Shown here piece after piece: positions 1 through 6,824 of a stretch of DNA of 11,647 bases. The stretch's first letter is position 1. Every line of letters starts with the position of its first letter. Below the pieces are notes generated by a model, which was not told the origin of the DNA, ran no database searches, and saw only the letters and a list, made by a program, of their open reading frames with translations. A program made the position numbers and the translations under genes. This DNA comes from JALRHH01 sp964638875 (lineage in GTDB: Bacteria; Patescibacteriota; Saccharimonadia; Saccharimonadales; JALRHH01): NCBI GenBank assembly GCA_964638875.1, contig CAZXBL010000032.1, positions 1-11,647 on the forward strand, given 5' to 3'.

Positions 1-529
1 CTGGTCTAACACTCGCTATCCAGTCAAAGCCCTCTTCATGAGTAGGCCGCTGTAAACTAAGCTCTTTGTCTGCCTGCTGTATGAAAGCACTCGTCATTTG
101 AACTGTTCTCATAGAGTTTCTTTCAAAAGCCATACCTAAAGGAGTATCCATTATAACCGCCCCCACCGTTAGGGCACCCATAGCTATGTAGTGACTAATG
201 TCCAGCATGCGTTTCTCGCTGTCAATATTCGGTCCATCAACTATCGCGAGCTTAGCAGATTGAAGGTTGTCCCTAACCTGCCTGTACATCTCTTTGTTCG
301 CAAGCTCATCGAGATGTTGTCGGGCGCGTAGACTAGCAACGCGCTCTCTGATGCGATTACTGTCTACAACTGGCGCGTTGGGCCCGCCCAACCATGCGAC
401 CNNNNNNNNNNGTTCTAAGAAGGTCGATTGACCGCTTGCCGGGATACCAAGACCTATAACAACCAGTGGTTTCACTGATTTTTCTATTTGTTCTCTTACC
501 TTGTACGCCTCTGGACTTGCAGTATACAT
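1..529 (-). CDS. P-loop kinase-like protein (AAA_33/zeta-type NTPase), partial, interrupted by an assembly gap
   Basis: The minus-strand frame starting at ATG 529 stays open to the window edge (about 176 codons) if the ten Ns are counted literally. It reads hydrophobic beta-strand PLVVIGLG, then a P-loop GIPASGQST (residues 28-36), VVDSNRIRER (D56, R59), AIVDGPN...R (D98, N101, R107) and VIMDTPLGMAFERN. That order (P-loop, D-x-x-R after strand 2, VxDxxN, then a basic lid) is typical of predicted small-molecule or polynucleotide kinases of the AAA_33 type. The Walker A Lys is Gln34 (codon CAA), which would normally impair phosphate binding, so this may be a degenerate enzyme or a base error near the gap. 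I prefer ATG 529 because an alternative ATG at 539, in another frame, overlaps the -10 box and gives a protein without motifs. The substrate is unknown. The C-terminus lies beyond the window. Confidence 0.62.
   Translation of the reverse strand, partial: MYTASPEAYKVREQIEKSVKPLVVIGLGIPASGQSTFLEXXXXVAWLGGPNAPVVDSNRIRERVASLRARQHLDELANKEMYRQVRDNLQSAKLAIVDGPNIDSEKRMLDISHYIAMGALTVGAVIMDTPLGMAFERNSMRTVQMTSAFIQQADKELSLQRPTHEEGFDWIASVRP
402..411. other. assembly gap of ten Ns
   Basis: Ten consecutive undetermined bases lie inside the kinase-like gene, 1-2 residues after its P-loop. Ten Ns is a common scaffolding placeholder, so the true gap length is uncertain. The frame does stay open on both sides when ten is taken as exact. 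Confidence 0.97.
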
Positions 530-537
530 ATGGTAAC

Positions 538-556
538 ATTATACCATATTTGTCAA
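538..556 (-). promoter_or_regulatory. promoter of the kinase-like gene, short-spaced TTGACA/TATAAT, leaderless
   Basis: On the minus strand TTGACA (556-551) is followed after 7 nt by TATAAT (543-538) with an extended TGG before it. The start codon ATG 529 begins 9 nt after the -10 box, so transcription would start at or next to the A of ATG. No Shine-Dalgarno sequence fits between them. The promoter sits in the 42-bp gap after the SPFH gene's stop codon. Confidence 0.6.
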
Positions 557-571
557 GTCTTCCCCATAACT

Positions 572-1483
572 TTAGGCGTTTTTGGTGCCTTTGGTAACTT
601 CTTGTGCGGTGATTATGGCGTTACGGAGTTCTGTGCTGATGTCTTGCATGCCACCAGGTGAGTGTGGGATTAGAATGGTGTTGCTCTTGCCTGACAAACC
701 AATGTCTTTGATAGTGTCAAAGTACTGTGTCATCAATACAAGGTTCATAACGTCCTCTGCCTTGGTACCTTGGATAGAACTGTTAAAGCTCTCTACTGAT
801 TCTTTGAGACCTTCAATGATGGCTTTACGTTGATTGGCGATACCCTGTCCCTGCAATGCTTTACTTTCGGCTTCACCTTCGGCGGCTTTAACTACACGGA
901 TCTTGTCGGCCTCTGCTTGCTGAACGGCTGCTTCCCGCAAACGCTGGGCAGCGTTGATCTCGTTCATGCTGGTTTTTACGTTTGCATCTGGGTCAATGTC
1001 AGTCACCAGCGCCTTGATAATACCGTAACCAAAGTCGTCCATAACCTGGTCGAGTTCTGTTTTAACAGCTAGGGCAATATCATCCTTTTTCTCGAATAAA
1101 TCATCAAGAATCATGCTGGGCACTCGTGCACGAACGGTGTCAAAGACGAATGAAGTAATTTGCGCCTGAGCATTCTGGAGCTTATAAAAAGCGTCGACTA
1201 CCTTGTCTGGTAATACATAGTACTGGACACTAACGACGACAAACACAAACACATTATCTTTGGTTTTGGTCTCTACACGAACGTCCAACTGCTGAATACG
1301 CAAGCTGGCACGCCCAGCAATACGGTCAATTAATGGGATTTTGATGTTCAAGCCTGAGCTTGCAATGCGATTAAACTTGCCAAATCTCTCTACTACAGCC
1401 GAAGTCTGCTGTTTCACGATAAAGAATCCGTCCAGTAATATCGCGATAAATACAATAATCGCAACGAATGTTATCCAACCCAC
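572..1483 (-). CDS. SPFH/band 7 (stomatin/prohibitin-type) membrane protein
   Basis: The 303-residue product has one N-terminal membrane segment (about residues 4-23) followed by a classic SPFH domain. That domain covers VVERFGKFNRI, the GLNIKIPLIDRI stretch, DVRVETKTKDNVFV and the region to about residue 180. An Ala/Glu-rich coiled segment follows (about 178-215, with EAAVQQAEADKIRVVKAAEGEAES) and then a C-terminal tail. SPFH proteins oligomerise on membranes, form microdomain scaffolds and often work with membrane proteases such as FtsH or HflKC partners. Length and order resemble QmcA/stomatin and plant HIR proteins. No NfeD partner is adjacent. The GTG start is supported by AAGGAGG 7 nt upstream. 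This is the only gene in the window combining a strong SD with its own promoter. Its specific role is unknown. Confidence 0.9.
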   Translation of the reverse strand: MGWITFVAIIVFIAILLDGFFIVKQQTSAVVERFGKFNRIASSGLNIKIPLIDRIAGRASLRIQQLDVRVETKTKDNVFVFVVVSVQYYVLPDKVVDAFYKLQNAQAQITSFVFDTVRARVPSMILDDLFEKKDDIALAVKTELDQVMDDFGYGIIKALVTDIDPDANVKTSMNEINAAQRLREAAVQQAEADKIRVVKAAEGEAESKALQGQGIANQRKAIIEGLKESVESFNSSIQGTKAEDVMNLVLMTQYFDTIKDIGLSGKSNTILIPHSPGGMQDISTELRNAIITAQEVTKGTKNA

Positions 1484-1489
1484 GATCTG

Positions 1490-1497
1490 ACCTCCTT
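1490..1497 (-). promoter_or_regulatory. strong ribosome binding site deciding the GTG start of the SPFH gene
   Basis: AAGGAGGT on the minus strand, with 6-7 nt to GTG 1483. It is a near-perfect anti-SD match and shows that this organism uses SD initiation as well as the apparently leaderless starts of its neighbours. Confidence 0.85.
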
Positions 1498-1512
1498 GGT
1501 TTATTACTTCAA

Positions 1513-1541
1513 ATTATACATTAAAAGCTCAGTTAAGTCGT
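1513..1541 (-). promoter_or_regulatory. promoter of the SPFH gene
   Basis: TATAAT at 1518-1513 lies just downstream of the tRNA terminator on the minus strand. The best -35 at 17-bp spacing is ACGACT (1541-1536), a weak match. Predicted transcription starts near 1506, giving a leader of about 23 nt that contains the SD. Confidence 0.55.
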
Positions 1542-1547
1542 TGGTTT

Positions 1548-1587
1548 ACCAAAGTAAAAGACCCCGGACGGGGTCTTTTACTTTGGT
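1548..1587 (-). terminator. tRNA-Leu terminator with an 18-bp perfect stem overlapping the tRNA 3' end
   Basis: ACCAAAGTAAAAGACCCC (1548-1565) and its exact reverse complement (1570-1587) enclose the loop 1566-1569. Read on the minus strand the core is GACCCC-GTCC-GGGGTC followed by TTTT, a Rho-independent shape. The outer stem reaches back into the tRNA, pairing its discriminator and CCA (1587-1584). The structure is symmetric, so it could also stop plus-strand transcription, but no plus-strand gene ends here. Confidence 0.85.
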
Positions 1588-1668
1588 GCGGACGAAAGGA
1601 CTTGAACCTTCACACCTTACGGCACCAGCTCCTAAAACTAGCGTGTCTACCAATTCCACCACGTCCGC
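1584..1668 (-). tRNA. tRNA-Leu (anticodon UAG), CCA encoded
   Basis: An 85-nt cloverleaf can be drawn on the minus strand. The acceptor stem is GCGGACG/CGTCCGC with discriminator A and an encoded CCA. The D-arm contains AATTGGTAGA. The anticodon stem CTAGT/GCTGG has a 7-nt loop TTTAGGA, which gives anticodon TAG (reads CUN codons, chiefly CUA). A short class II variable arm (about TGCCGTAAGGTGT) marks it as Leu-type, and the T-arm is GAAGG-TTCAAGT-CCTTT. It stands alone between the GNAT and SPFH genes with its own promoter and terminator. Confidence 0.95.
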
Positions 1669-1685
1669 ATGATGAGGACCGCAGT

Positions 1686-1714
1686 ATTATACACAATTAC
1701 TGTAGTATTTTCGA
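1686..1714 (-). promoter_or_regulatory. promoter of tRNA-Leu
   Basis: TATAAT (1691-1686) with TCGAAA (1714-1709, 4/6 of TTGACA) at exactly 17-bp spacing. Transcription should start near 1679, about 11 nt before the mature tRNA. The promoter overlaps the last codons of the GNAT gene. Confidence 0.6.
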
Positions 1715-2269
1715 TCTATTTCTTGAAATTTTTATCGAACGAGCCAGGGCGATCATCCCTTCAGTCGGTATTCGCATACAATCAGTGTCATCGACAAGAG
1801 CATAGCCATGGTCAACACCTATCTCGAATCCCTTTTGATTCATGGCACGAGTAGTAAAATATGTAGCTTTTGGCATAGCGGCATCTGAGGTGTCATGGAT
1901 CAAACGCACAAGTTGGCTACCGATTCGGTAACCCCTATACCCATCATAGACTCTGGCCATCATCTCAAATGAAGCGCCGCCGACTTCTGAGGCCGTTTTG
2001 CGGCACATCGCAACGCCAGCAATGTCGTTTGCTTCAGTAACAGCTGTAAGCATAATGTTAGCCGGATTTTGTGCAAAGCGTTCAGCCCCTATAGCTGGCT
2101 GGCAAAAGCGTACTCGTTCGTCGTCCTCTGCCCACTCCTGCATAAAAGCTTGTTCTGACTTCTCGAAAAGAATCTCAAATTTTTCACGGGAAGCGCCTTG
2201 TTCAAATCGAATCTTACCAAGATCCGGGACATTCATTACGTCAACATCAAATATACTCATAGAACCCAT
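1697..2269 (-). CDS. GNAT-family N-acetyltransferase-like protein
   Basis: The 190-residue protein resembles the GNAT fold. It shows a beta strand (NIMLTAVTEANDIAGVAMCRK), then a motif-A-like segment YRGYRIGSQLVRLIHD (residues 111-126), and a late N-x-K-GFEIGVDHGY segment (about 144-156) typical of motif B. GNAT enzymes transfer an acyl group from acyl-CoA to an amine; the substrate here is not predictable. The first glycine of the usual R/Q-x-x-G-x-G/A loop is Arg115, so acetyl-CoA binding is plausible but not assured. No SD precedes ATG 2269. A promoter directly abuts it, which supports this start over ATG 2260 three codons further in. The gene begins 39 nt after the rsmD stop. Confidence 0.6.
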   Translation of the reverse strand: MGSMSIFDVDVMNVPDLGKIRFEQGASREKFEILFEKSEQAFMQEWAEDDERVRFCQPAIGAERFAQNPANIMLTAVTEANDIAGVAMCRKTASEVGGASFEMMARVYDGYRGYRIGSQLVRLIHDTSDAAMPKATYFTTRAMNQKGFEIGVDHGYALVDDTDCMRIPTEGMIALARSIKISRNRSKILQ

Positions 2270-2277
2270 GTTGAATT

Positions 2278-2305
2278 TTTATATCACAAAGCACTTCAGG
2301 TTCAA
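2278..2305 (-). promoter_or_regulatory. promoter of the GNAT-like gene, leaderless
   Basis: TTGAAC (2305-2300), a 16-nt spacer, then TATAAA (2283-2278) on the minus strand. Exactly 8 nt separate the -10 from ATG 2269, so the predicted transcript starts at or within 1-2 nt of the start codon. Confidence 0.6.
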
Positions 2306-2308
2306 ACC

Positions 2309-2839
2309 TTAAGTAATATTTTTATAAACATGTAATGTTGCGTCGCCATAGTTCTTTTTTGCAAGTAGTTTATATGTCTTTGGCAGTATAAGACGTGCTG
2401 TTGGCGGGAGCGAGTAAACGAGTATACCGCCCGGTTTTACTATCTCGGGCAGCTTATCTAGCGTCTTGAATACGAGATCGTCATATGGTGGGTCGGCAAC
2501 AACTATATCGAACCTATCATTAGTGCGGTTCAGCCAGCTGTGCACATACATCTTGTGAGTTTTTACTTGTCCGCTCAAATTCAGATTTTCTATATTCTTC
2601 ACAATGACCGGATAGGCTACCTTGTCTGCCTCAATCGCAACTGAGCTGGCAGCACCCCGGCTAATCGCCTCAAAACTGATCGCACCTGTGCCCGCGTATA
2701 GATCAGCAACGCTCTGACCTTCGATATCGCCAAGCATATTGAACAATGCGCCTCGGATTTTGTCACTCATTGGGTGAGTGTGATGCCCTCGGGGCGACTC
2801 AAACGTCAAACCCCCGAGTTTTCCAGCAATAATTCTCAT
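2309..2839 (-). CDS. rsmD: 16S rRNA (guanine(966)-N2)-methyltransferase RsmD
   Basis: From ATG 2839 the 176-residue product begins MRIIAGKLGG, the normal RsmD N-terminus. SAM-binding motif I is DLYAGTGAISFEAISRGA (residues 46-63), acidic motif II is AIEADK (68-73) and the catalytic DPPY is at 116-119. RsmD methylates G966 of 16S rRNA (E. coli numbering) on the assembling 30S subunit. The frame remains open upstream to ATG 2887, but those 16 extra residues do not resemble RsmD, and GAAGG (2851-2847) sits 7 nt before ATG 2839 as an SD. The gene lies downstream of recG and the PLC-like gene; recG-rsmD proximity is common in bacteria. The usual partner coaD is not present downstream. Confidence 0.92.
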   Translation of the reverse strand: MRIIAGKLGGLTFESPRGHHTHPMSDKIRGALFNMLGDIEGQSVADLYAGTGAISFEAISRGAASSVAIEADKVAYPVIVKNIENLNLSGQVKTHKMYVHSWLNRTNDRFDIVVADPPYDDLVFKTLDKLPEIVKPGGILVYSLPPTARLILPKTYKLLAKKNYGDATLHVYKNIT

Positions 2840-3011
2840 TCCACAACCTTCGCACCTGAGTGTCCGGTGCATTTTCTCAGCGAGCAACGGACCGAGCCGT
2901 ACATACGTACCCTGAAGGGAGTAGCACAGTTGAAAAATGTGCTGGGCGCCAAGAGCCCTTTACAAGAGCAGACTTGTTCTGTGCTGGGAAAGGGCGGTGC
3001 GTAGGTTGTGC
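2840..3011 (-). other. hairpin-rich intergenic segment upstream of rsmD, possible structured leader or small RNA
   Basis: These 172 bases separate the PLC-like gene from rsmD. They hold several inverted repeats. GCCCTTT (2955-2961) pairs with AAAGGGC (2989-2995) around an inner ACAAG/CTTGT stem (2962-2966, 2973-2977). AGCACA (2923-2928) pairs with TGTGCT (2938-2943). The 9-mer TGTGCTGGG occurs twice (2938-2946, 2980-2988), so AGCACAG can instead pair with the distant copy. CCC-TGAA-GGG is at 2910-2919. No known RNA family could be matched, there is no T-run terminator, and no clear promoter was found. Coding strand and function are unresolved. Confidence 0.35.
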
Positions 3012-3827
3012 TCATTCGGCAAGTCCTGCGTCAATTGCAGCGCTATACCAAGCGAGTGTAATGGTCTTGATCAAAATCGGTGCCAGTTTATAACGGACCC
3101 GGTATGCTAGGCGTAAATTCCAGCCAGATTCATAGTAGTCATCAAATAGACCAAGCACTGCGATCTCACGTGAGGTTTGCACGAAGTAGTCGCGGAGACC
3201 TAGTCGACGTATTTCTGCGATGTCTTGGTTCGTTGGCAACGCATCAGTAAAACTCATTGGTGCGATGATTGCTGAAAAGCCCCACTCGAAACTACCATGG
3301 GTTGTCATCAGGCCCTTTGTCCCCCACATGCGCCAGTTATTCATGATAAGTTCTGAAGTAGTGTCACCATGCATCACAAGTTTTTCTTTGATAGTCGTGC
3401 GTGTTTCGTTGCCGGCACCTTTCCGCAATTTATCCACCTCTTCTTCATAGGGGAAATGATGCGCTGGCGTCATTCCGTCTACTAATGCATGTGCTAGCCA
3501 GGCGGATTCAAATGCTGCCCGTTCGGTGTTACCCGCCTTCAGTTCCCTTACTAAGCTATTGTAGTGTTCCACTATAAGATCAAGTAATTGGGTGTCTTCT
3601 GGCTCAAATGGGTTGAAATAGTGCCATGGTTCATCCTTTGCAGGACTTTTACGTTTAATACCATCTGGGCCGTTTTTGCCTTCAAAATGCAGGATCTGTC
3701 GAATGGTAGGGAATGAGCTGTCAGTGGGGAGCATCAACTTAAGATGTCTACGTGCAACCCGGTCCACTTTTTGGTGGGCACCGAGTACTCTACCCGAATA
3801 TTTTGTGAGCGTAGTTCCGCTGTACAC
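3012..3827 (-). CDS. helical protein resembling zinc-dependent phospholipase C / S1-P1 nuclease fold
   Basis: The 271-residue protein is unassigned by direct recognition. The spacing of its His/Asp residues matches the all-alpha zinc-dependent PLC/P1 nuclease fold: GAHQKVDR (H18), PWHYFNP (W68, H69) and AHALVDGMTPAHH (H113-x3-D117-x3-P121-x-H123). In that fold these positions bind a tri-zinc centre that hydrolyses phosphodiesters. There is no signal peptide, whereas classical members are secreted and use the mature N-terminal Trp as a zinc ligand, so this could be a divergent intracellular hydrolase. The GTG start 3827 has AAAGGT about 9 nt upstream and lies 17 nt after the recG stop, suggesting co-transcription. 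Its stop is TGA. Substrate unknown. Confidence 0.5.
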   Translation of the reverse strand: MYSGTTLTKYSGRVLGAHQKVDRVARRHLKLMLPTDSSFPTIRQILHFEGKNGPDGIKRKSPAKDEPWHYFNPFEPEDTQLLDLIVEHYNSLVRELKAGNTERAAFESAWLAHALVDGMTPAHHFPYEEEVDKLRKGAGNETRTTIKEKLVMHGDTTSELIMNNWRMWGTKGLMTTHGSFEWGFSAIIAPMSFTDALPTNQDIAEIRRLGLRDYFVQTSREIAVLGLFDDYYESGWNLRLAYRVRYKLAPILIKTITLAWYSAAIDAGLAE

Positions 3828-3844
3828 GTTATTTACACCTTTAT

Positions 3845-5881
3845 CTAATTTAGATTTGTGACCGCTCGCAGCTTTTGCACACGGTCATATAACTCTTTAT
3901 ATTGTATCAAATCTTCGCCTTTATCGATGAATTCAGCAGCGCTGTTACGAGCCGCCGCTATCAGTTTAGTGTCAGTCAGCTTGGCAATACGCAGGTCAAG
4001 CTGGCCGTGCTGCATCGTGCCATAGATTGCACCTGGGCCTCGAATCTCAAGGTCTAGTTCCGCAAGTGCAAAGCCGTCGCTACTCGTTTCTAGCGCACGC
4101 AAGCGCTTGCTGGGCGCCTTACTGTCACTCATCATGAGGTAGCAGTATCCTTGGTCGTCACTCCGCCCAACTCTGCCACGAAGTTGATGGATTTGTGCCA
4201 AGCCAAACCTTTCAGCATTCTCTACCAACATAACGGTTGCATTAGGCACATTAACGCCAACTTCAATTACGGTAGTAGCTACTAGGATATCTAAGTCGTG
4301 TTTCGCAAACTGTTGCATCACCGCATCTTTTTGATCAGGTTTCATCTTTCCATGCAACAGACCAACACGGTACTTTTTAAAAGGACCTTTGCGTAGTTCT
4401 TCATAAGTTTCCTCGGCAGATTTTGCGGGCAAAACATCTGATTCCGACACCAGTGGGCATACCACAAACATCTGGCGTCCTGCATGTAATTCAGCTTCTA
4501 TTTTTTCATACAATTGTTTACGTGAATTAGGTGAAACCAGCTTGGTAATTATAGGTTTCCGTCCCGCGGGTTTGGAGGCTATCACAGATATGTCCAGCTC
4601 GCCGTACAGTGTCAAGGCAAGGCTGCGTGGAATTGGTGTAGCAGTCATATTAAGCACATGTAACGCGTGCCCTGCCTTAGCCTGCAGTTTCTTGCGTTGT
4701 TCTACGCCAAAACGATGCTGCTCATCGACAACCACCAGACCAAGCTGGTGCATATCAACTTTGTCTTGAATGAGGGCATGCGTACCGACCATTAACTGGA
4801 CGTCACCTGCTTTGATCCGGTCGTGCATTTGCTTCTTTTGGGGAGGTTTCAGACCACCTACCAATAATCCTACCGTGTGACCATATCCAAGCGGTTGCAG
4901 CATATCTGACAATGACTCCGCGTGCTGGCGTGCTAGTAGCTCAGTTGGTGCCATAACGGCTACCTGAAAGCCCTGTTTGATCGCCATCATAGCTGCCATA
5001 GCCGCAACAACGGTTTTTCCAGAGCCAACGTCGCCCTCTACGAGCCGATTCATCGGCTGCGTTTTTTCTAAATCCTTATATATTTGCCAGACAACTTTTC
5101 GTTGATCATCAGTTAATTTGAACGGCAGGTGCGACACGAAATCTTTTGCTAACTGTTCGTTAAAACCAATAGCCACAGCTGTTTCAAGGAGCAGCTCCCT
5201 CTTATTCAATAGGGCAGCCATTGCTAAACCAAATACTTCTTCAAACCCAAGCCGTTTTCTGGCTGCTTGTAAATGTTCAGGACTTTTCGGAAAGTGGAGC
5301 ATCTCTATTGCCTCTGCCCTACTCATGAGCGAGTACTGCTTCACTATCCAAGCAGGAAGTGTTTCAGGCAGCGTACGTATCAACGGTATTGTTTGGCTGA
5401 GTACTTTTCTGATCTGCGAAGATTTTAACCCCTTAGTTTCTCGGTAAATAGGAATAATTCTAGCGGTATTTACAGGGAATTCACTGACAAGTTCCATGGA
5501 AGGGCTCGTGATACTAAATCTCCCGGCTTTCAATGCAAACTCACCAGATATAAAGTAATCCTGATCCCGCTTTGTGCCTGTCTCCCTATACGGCTGGTTG
5601 AACCAGACTAGCTTCACACTGCCTGTATTGTCAGAGGCAACCGCCTCAGTGACATGCATTCCACGCCGAACATATCTGCCTTTAACTTGCTTGATGACTG
5701 CCTGAATAGTGACTGGACCCGGTGCCATATTGTTAATCGATGTCACCATTGAATAATCGTCGTAACGACGCGGAAAGTAATCAATTAGTTCAGCAATCGT
5801 GGCAACACCAATACCAGCAAACTTCTTGGCAAGCTGCTCTCCCACACCTTTAACATCAGTCAACGGACTATTTGATACCAT
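3845..5881 (-). CDS. recG: ATP-dependent DNA helicase RecG
   Basis: The 678-residue protein (from ATG 5881) has the full RecG order. First comes an N-terminal helix-hairpin-helix-like start (LTDVKGVGEQLAKKFAGIGV) and an OB-fold wedge domain (about residues 55-140). The SF2 motor follows: Walker A GDVGSGKT (about 283-290), DEQH (386-389), TATPIPRS (413-420), VATTVIEVGVNVPNAT (535-550) and QLRGRVGR (566-573). RecG remodels stalled replication forks, D-loops, R-loops and Holliday junctions. Length is normal for the family. GTG 5887 would add two residues, but a TATAAT ends 8 nt before ATG 5881, so I prefer the ATG. The gene starts 16 nt after the stop of the 305-residue protein and is followed after 17 nt by the PLC-like gene. 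Confidence 0.96.
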   Translation of the reverse strand: MVSNSPLTDVKGVGEQLAKKFAGIGVATIAELIDYFPRRYDDYSMVTSINNMAPGPVTIQAVIKQVKGRYVRRGMHVTEAVASDNTGSVKLVWFNQPYRETGTKRDQDYFISGEFALKAGRFSITSPSMELVSEFPVNTARIIPIYRETKGLKSSQIRKVLSQTIPLIRTLPETLPAWIVKQYSLMSRAEAIEMLHFPKSPEHLQAARKRLGFEEVFGLAMAALLNKRELLLETAVAIGFNEQLAKDFVSHLPFKLTDDQRKVVWQIYKDLEKTQPMNRLVEGDVGSGKTVVAAMAAMMAIKQGFQVAVMAPTELLARQHAESLSDMLQPLGYGHTVGLLVGGLKPPQKKQMHDRIKAGDVQLMVGTHALIQDKVDMHQLGLVVVDEQHRFGVEQRKKLQAKAGHALHVLNMTATPIPRSLALTLYGELDISVIASKPAGRKPIITKLVSPNSRKQLYEKIEAELHAGRQMFVVCPLVSESDVLPAKSAEETYEELRKGPFKKYRVGLLHGKMKPDQKDAVMQQFAKHDLDILVATTVIEVGVNVPNATVMLVENAERFGLAQIHQLRGRVGRSDDQGYCYLMMSDSKAPSKRLRALETSSDGFALAELDLEIRGPGAIYGTMQHGQLDLRIAKLTDTKLIAAARNSAAEFIDKGEDLIQYKELYDRVQKLRAVTNLN

Positions 5882-5889
5882 TGCCACTC

Positions 5890-5895
5890 ATTATA
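5890..5895 (-). promoter_or_regulatory. -10 box directly in front of recG, leaderless type
   Basis: TATAAT (5895-5890) sits between the upstream gene's stop codon and recG, 8 nt before ATG 5881. No convincing -35 is present at 17 bp; TTTAAC occurs 8 nt upstream. Because recG also follows the previous gene within 16 nt, read-through transcription is equally possible. Confidence 0.4.
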
Positions 5896-5897
5896 GG

Positions 5898-6815
5898 CTA
5901 TGAGTTAAATGGCTGCGGAATTTCCTGGTCTTTGTATGGTGTAAAATGTCGCATCGCGCTTCTATCTAAGGCTAGTCGGATTATGGCTATAGCGGGGTTA
6001 TAAGAGGTGGCGTTCTTGTATAACAACTCAGAAAGTGCGTTTTCGGCGTAGCTTATTCTGCGTGAAACATCAGCTGTGGGTTGTCCGAATTCTTGTACGG
6101 CCTGAGCAAACTCGGCTGAAGCGGCAAGTTGTTCGCGGCAAACCTCCCCCACTACTCCCGGTAGTACTTTTGCCTGCTCGGCAATGGCATCGTAATCTTC
6201 GTCTGTAAGCCTACCGCCCAGTATAACGACAACGCTGTCGGGCCCCATACTAACCGGTTCGGTCGTTGGGTCAACATCCATCTGTACACGAACATCCAGC
6301 TTTGACTCATCTGCTGGAACGATCAAGCTAAACTCTCTTCCCATACTTAGTCGTAAAGTTTTTTCAGTCTGCATTCCAAGTTCAATCTCACGGAGCTGGC
6401 GCCTAATCATCAACTCATCTAGCATGTCCTGCACTACGGTTTTGCGCACTTGGTCAACTATTTCCGGATCAGTAAGCATGGTTTGTGCGGCACTTTTCTC
6501 TGAAGTGTGCAATAGGAAAAGCCCGTCAATGAACTCATCATCAATAGGAACTACAATTCTTTGATCAACAACGATATCTTTAACGGCAGCTACATCATCT
6601 TCTTGGAAGTATAGTGAACTAAGTCTTTGCTTGCTTTCAACAAACCGCTGCTTTGCTAGCTTATCTGCGGCAATTAAATGATTATCCAGAGCATTAATTT
6701 GTCCAGCGATTTCATTATTTGCAGTGGTTACGTACGATTCAACTGAAAATATATTATTAAAAATATATGCGTTTTCAACTTCCTCTGGCGGAATATTTTC
6801 ATAAGTACGAGACAT
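5898..6815 (-). CDS. conserved-looking hypothetical protein, 305 residues
   Basis: I do not recognise this protein. It is soluble, acidic, without signal peptide or membrane segment. The N-terminal third is helical and probably coiled (about residues 30-68, EIAGQINALDNHLIAADKLAK). The middle is mixed, with a Leu/Arg-rich helix at about 128-150 and then beta-like stretches (REFSLIVPADE, DVRVQMDVDP, DSVVVILGGRLT). The C-terminal part is helical. No catalytic motif was seen. ATG 6815 follows a -10 box by 9 nt, with no SD. It lies 38 nt after the methyltransferase gene and just before recG, so a link to DNA repair is possible but rests only on position. Confidence 0.72.
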   Translation of the reverse strand: MSRTYENIPPEEVENAYIFNNIFSVESYVTTANNEIAGQINALDNHLIAADKLAKQRFVESKQRLSSLYFQEDDVAAVKDIVVDQRIVVPIDDEFIDGLFLLHTSEKSAAQTMLTDPEIVDQVRKTVVQDMLDELMIRRQLREIELGMQTEKTLRLSMGREFSLIVPADESKLDVRVQMDVDPTTEPVSMGPDSVVVILGGRLTDEDYDAIAEQAKVLPGVVGEVCREQLAASAEFAQAVQEFGQPTADVSRRISYAENALSELLYKNATSYNPAIAIIRLALDRSAMRHFTPYKDQEIPQPFNS

Positions 6816-6824
6816 AAGATGTAT

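Noticed and set aside
357..539. Open frame starting at ATG 539, ending at 357
   Set aside because: Its start overlaps the -10 box and its sequence lacks any motif. The frame shifted to ATG 529 gives a P-loop kinase-like protein open to the window edge.
2840..2887. 16-residue N-terminal extension of RsmD from ATG 2887
   Set aside because: RsmD proteins begin at MRIIAGK, which corresponds to ATG 2839 and has a GAAGG 7 nt upstream. The extension lies in the hairpin-rich gap.
2905..2928. Resemblance to the SRP RNA apical loop (CCC-TGAA-GGGAGTAGC)
   Set aside because: The 5' strand lacks the CAGG side, the universal AGCA reads AGTA, and flanking sequences do not pair into the long SRP helix.
2881..3014. 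Read-through of TGA as in codes where TGA is sense (the frame stays open 44 codons past the PLC-like stop)
   Set aside because: The extension has no family-like sequence, an SD-equipped rsmD follows, and no gene in the window contains an internal in-frame TGA. The standard code fits.
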